Of a DNA stretch of 44,568 nt, positions 42,892 to 44,568 are shown piece after piece. Made by a program: the position numbers and the translations under genes. The notes under the pieces are model-generated. The model did no database searches. It saw nothing but the letters and a program-made list of their open reading frames with translations, and was not told the origin of the DNA. Origin of the DNA: Ruegeria sp. 6PALISEP08 (GTDB taxonomy: Bacteria; Pseudomonadota; Alphaproteobacteria; Rhodobacterales; Rhodobacteraceae); contig NZ_LGXZ01000020.1 of the NCBI RefSeq assembly GCF_001238295.1, forward strand, positions 1 to 44,568, given 5' to 3'. How positions within the stretch are numbered: the first letter of the stretch is position 1; every line of letters starts with the position of its first letter.

Positions 42892-43689
42892 ATGAAACTG
42901 CACATTCGACACGAGACACGATACGATTTCGACGCGCCGGTTCCCTTCGGGCTGCAGCAGCTGAGGAAAACGCCAAAGTCATTTCGCAATCAGAACATAG
43001 TAAGCTGGAGTACCGAGATCTCCGGCGGGCGCAAAGAACTTACATTTGAAGACTACCACCGCAATACGGTGGAATTGATCAGTTTCGAACCTAATACCCA
43101 AAGCATCTCGTTGATCTCCGAAGGGGTTGTTGAGGTGCAGGACACACATGGCGTACTGGGGCGTCACGAAGGGTCGACACCATTGTGGCTATTCAAAAGA
43201 AGCACACCTCAGACAATGCCGGAGAAAGGGGTCGCCGATGTGGTAGGCGCGTTGCCAACAGGCAAACCACTTGAGCAGATGCATGCCCTTTCTGAAAGAA
43301 TTCGAACACAGGTCGCGTATGAGGTTGGAAGTTCGCACCCGGGGTGGAGCGCAGAAGACGCTCTCACAGCAGGGTGTGGCGTGTGTCAGGACCACGCGCA
43401 TATTTTCATTACCTGCGCGCGGCAGATCGGAGTGCCGGCACGCTATGTATCCGGTTACCTTATGATGAACGAAACGGAACTACAGGACGCGACCCATGCC
43501 TGGGCCGAAGTGCATTTGGATGGTTTGGGGTGGGTCGGGTTTGACGTTTCAAACGGTATTTCACCTGATGATCGATATGTACGTGTCGCGACCGGTCTGG
43601 ACTATTCCCAATCTGCACCAGTAATAGGGAACAGAATAGGGACAGCGGGCGAGCAATTGACAGTGCAGTTGCAGGTCGCACAGCAGTAA
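42892..43689 (+). CDS. Transglutaminase-like cysteine protease-fold protein
   Basis: The 265-residue protein has a bacterial transglutaminase N-terminal beta domain (MKLHIRHETRYDFDAPV) and the catalytic triad: Cys165 in GCGVCQDHAH, His202 in ATHAWAEV and Asp218 in GFDVSNG. Members act as amidases, peptidases or cross-linking enzymes. In this operon type it is predicted to process the product of the ATP-grasp ligase. It begins three bases after the alpha-E gene. Confidence 0.93.
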   Translation: MKLHIRHETRYDFDAPVPFGLQQLRKTPKSFRNQNIVSWSTEISGGRKELTFEDYHRNTVELISFEPNTQSISLISEGVVEVQDTHGVLGRHEGSTPLWLFKRSTPQTMPEKGVADVVGALPTGKPLEQMHALSERIRTQVAYEVGSSHPGWSAEDALTAGCGVCQDHAHIFITCARQIGVPARYVSGYLMMNETELQDATHAWAEVHLDGLGWVGFDVSNGISPDDRYVRVATGLDYSQSAPVIGNRIGTAGEQLTVQLQVAQQ

Positions 43690-43700
43690 CGGAGAATCTG

Positions 43701-44432
43701 ATGACCTATGCTGTGGGCATGCGGCTGAATCGCGGACTAGTTTTCATGTCCGATACACGCACAAATGCAGGCGTGGACAATGTTTCGACCTTCAACAAAA
43801 TGTTCAACTGGACAGTCGAAGGTGACCGGTCGATAACCATCCTAGCGGCCGGAAACCTGGCGACTACTCAGTCCACAATAAGTCTTCTGGAAGAGCGGAC
43901 GAAAGTGCCGGAAGAACGCTCGCCGTCCATACTGGAAGCGCCGACAATGTTTCAGGTTGCGCAATTGGTCGCCGCTACTCTGAACGACGTCATCGAGGAG
44001 CATGCCCGGTCCGGTCAGCAAGCCGACAGTGCCTTTCACGCGACACTCATTTTAGGTGGGCAGATAAGGGGCGGCCCGTCACGCCTGTTTCTGATTTACC
44101 CAGAAGGCAACTTTATCGAGGCTGGCGACGACACCCCGTTCTTTCAGATTGGAGAGACGAAATACGGTCGCCCAATTCTGGTACGCGCCTATGATCCGGA
44201 AATGAGTTTTCCGGAAACCGTAAAACTCCTGCTTGTAAGTTTCGATTCCACAATTAAGGCGAACCTATCTGTCGGAGCTCCGCTTGACCTGCTTCTGTAC
44301 GATGAAGACAGCTTTGAAAGTGGTACACGGTCCAGATTCGAAACCGACGACCAGTACTTTCGCATTATTTCCGAAGGGTGGGGCGACGCATTGAAATCTG
44401 CCTTGTCCAAACTTCCGGAATACAGCTCTTAG
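43701..44432 (+). CDS. anbu: Anbu-type proteasome-related peptidase
   Basis: The 243-residue protein starts MTYAVGMRLNRGLVFMSDTRTNAGVDNVSTF, the signature of Anbu, the proteasome beta-subunit-like peptidase of bacteria. Thr2, exposed once Met is removed, is the expected nucleophile; Asp18 (SDTRT) and the Lys in FNKMF near residue 34 fit the proteasome catalytic pattern. Known Anbu proteins form open helical (lock-washer) rings with weak or unproven activity. The gene lies 11 bases after the transglutaminase gene, the standard gene order for Anbu operons. The cellular target, as far as I know, is undefined. Confidence 0.93.
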   Translation: MTYAVGMRLNRGLVFMSDTRTNAGVDNVSTFNKMFNWTVEGDRSITILAAGNLATTQSTISLLEERTKVPEERSPSILEAPTMFQVAQLVAATLNDVIEEHARSGQQADSAFHATLILGGQIRGGPSRLFLIYPEGNFIEAGDDTPFFQIGETKYGRPILVRAYDPEMSFPETVKLLLVSFDSTIKANLSVGAPLDLLLYDEDSFESGTRSRFETDDQYFRIISEGWGDALKSALSKLPEYSS

Positions 44433-44453
44433 TGAAAACTAAACGGTTGAATG

Positions 44454-44474
44454 CCGGCTTTGTCCGCTAGCCGG
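44454..44474 (+). other. Hairpin downstream of the Anbu operon
   Basis: CCGGCT and AGCCGG flank a nine-base loop 22 bases after the anbu stop. There is no T run. The following bases (GTCCGCT, CATCGGATGTCCG) again resemble the dispersed repeat family. No gene is seen to the window end. Confidence 0.4.
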
Positions 44475-44568
44475 TCATAGGCTCAATTTCATCGGATGTC
44501 CGTCTTGATCAGAAGCGGTCATTTAGTGTGTGAACTACGGTCTGAGATGGGAGATCGGTTTCTTTGAT

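Overview
The window looks like a chromosomal accessory stretch from a marine alphaproteobacterium of the Rhodobacterales (Roseobacter group). This is an inference from protein style and gene sets: a TctA-TctB fusion with a TctDE-type two-component system, a CuyA-like lyase beside a ProXVW importer, a glycerol/sorbitol-type sugar ABC operon with a DhaK-DhaL kinase, a Liv-type importer ending in a hydantoin-racemase-like gene, and an Anbu peptidase operon. No rRNA, complete tRNA or CRISPR array was seen.

Layout. 1-640: scar with the C-terminus of a tyrosine recombinase and a truncated AbrB-family membrane protein. 604-6244 (minus): tripartite tricarboxylate transporter (TctC, fused TctA-TctB), a PrpF-family isomerase, a 72-residue protein and a D-2-hydroxyacid dehydrogenase. 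A response regulator and histidine kinase (6384-8416, plus) diverge from it. 8648-14116 (minus): CuyA/D-cysteine-desulfhydrase-like lyase, ProX, ProV, an enlarged ProW and an alpha/beta hydrolase, with a divergent LysR regulator (14230-15132). 15571-18942 (plus): a TAP/S33-type hydrolase, a small secreted protein and a membrane-anchored protein of unknown role. 18943-20845: gene-poor scar with two overlapping phage/plasmid-like small genes, an integrase N-terminal remnant and an att-like tRNA end. 20846-21625: MOSC protein. 22022-32511 (plus): ten-gene sugar import and catabolism operon with an internal LacI regulator and a matching tandem operator pair in front. 32530-32930: chimeric scar joining an IS3-type transposase remnant to a metallo-beta-lactamase-fold remnant. 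33233-39504: GntR regulator divergent from a LivJHMGF transporter and an Asp/Glu-hydantoin racemase. 39505-40507: about 1 kb without an intact gene. 40508-44432: ATP-grasp, alpha-E, transglutaminase and Anbu operon.

Most modules follow one plan: a binding-protein importer, one to three enzymes for the cargo, and a dedicated regulator, separated by scars that carry copies of a degenerate intergenic repeat. In all four importers an RNA hairpin lies between the binding-protein gene and the next gene, as expected for making much more binding protein than membrane components.

The best candidates for under-described biology are the sugar cluster (Dak-type kinase with a TIM-barrel epimerase-like protein and a Gfo/Idh oxidoreductase, with readable LacI operators), the lyase-ProXVW-hydrolase cluster with its unusual permease, and the Anbu operon, whose gene set is known but whose substrate, as far as I know, is not.
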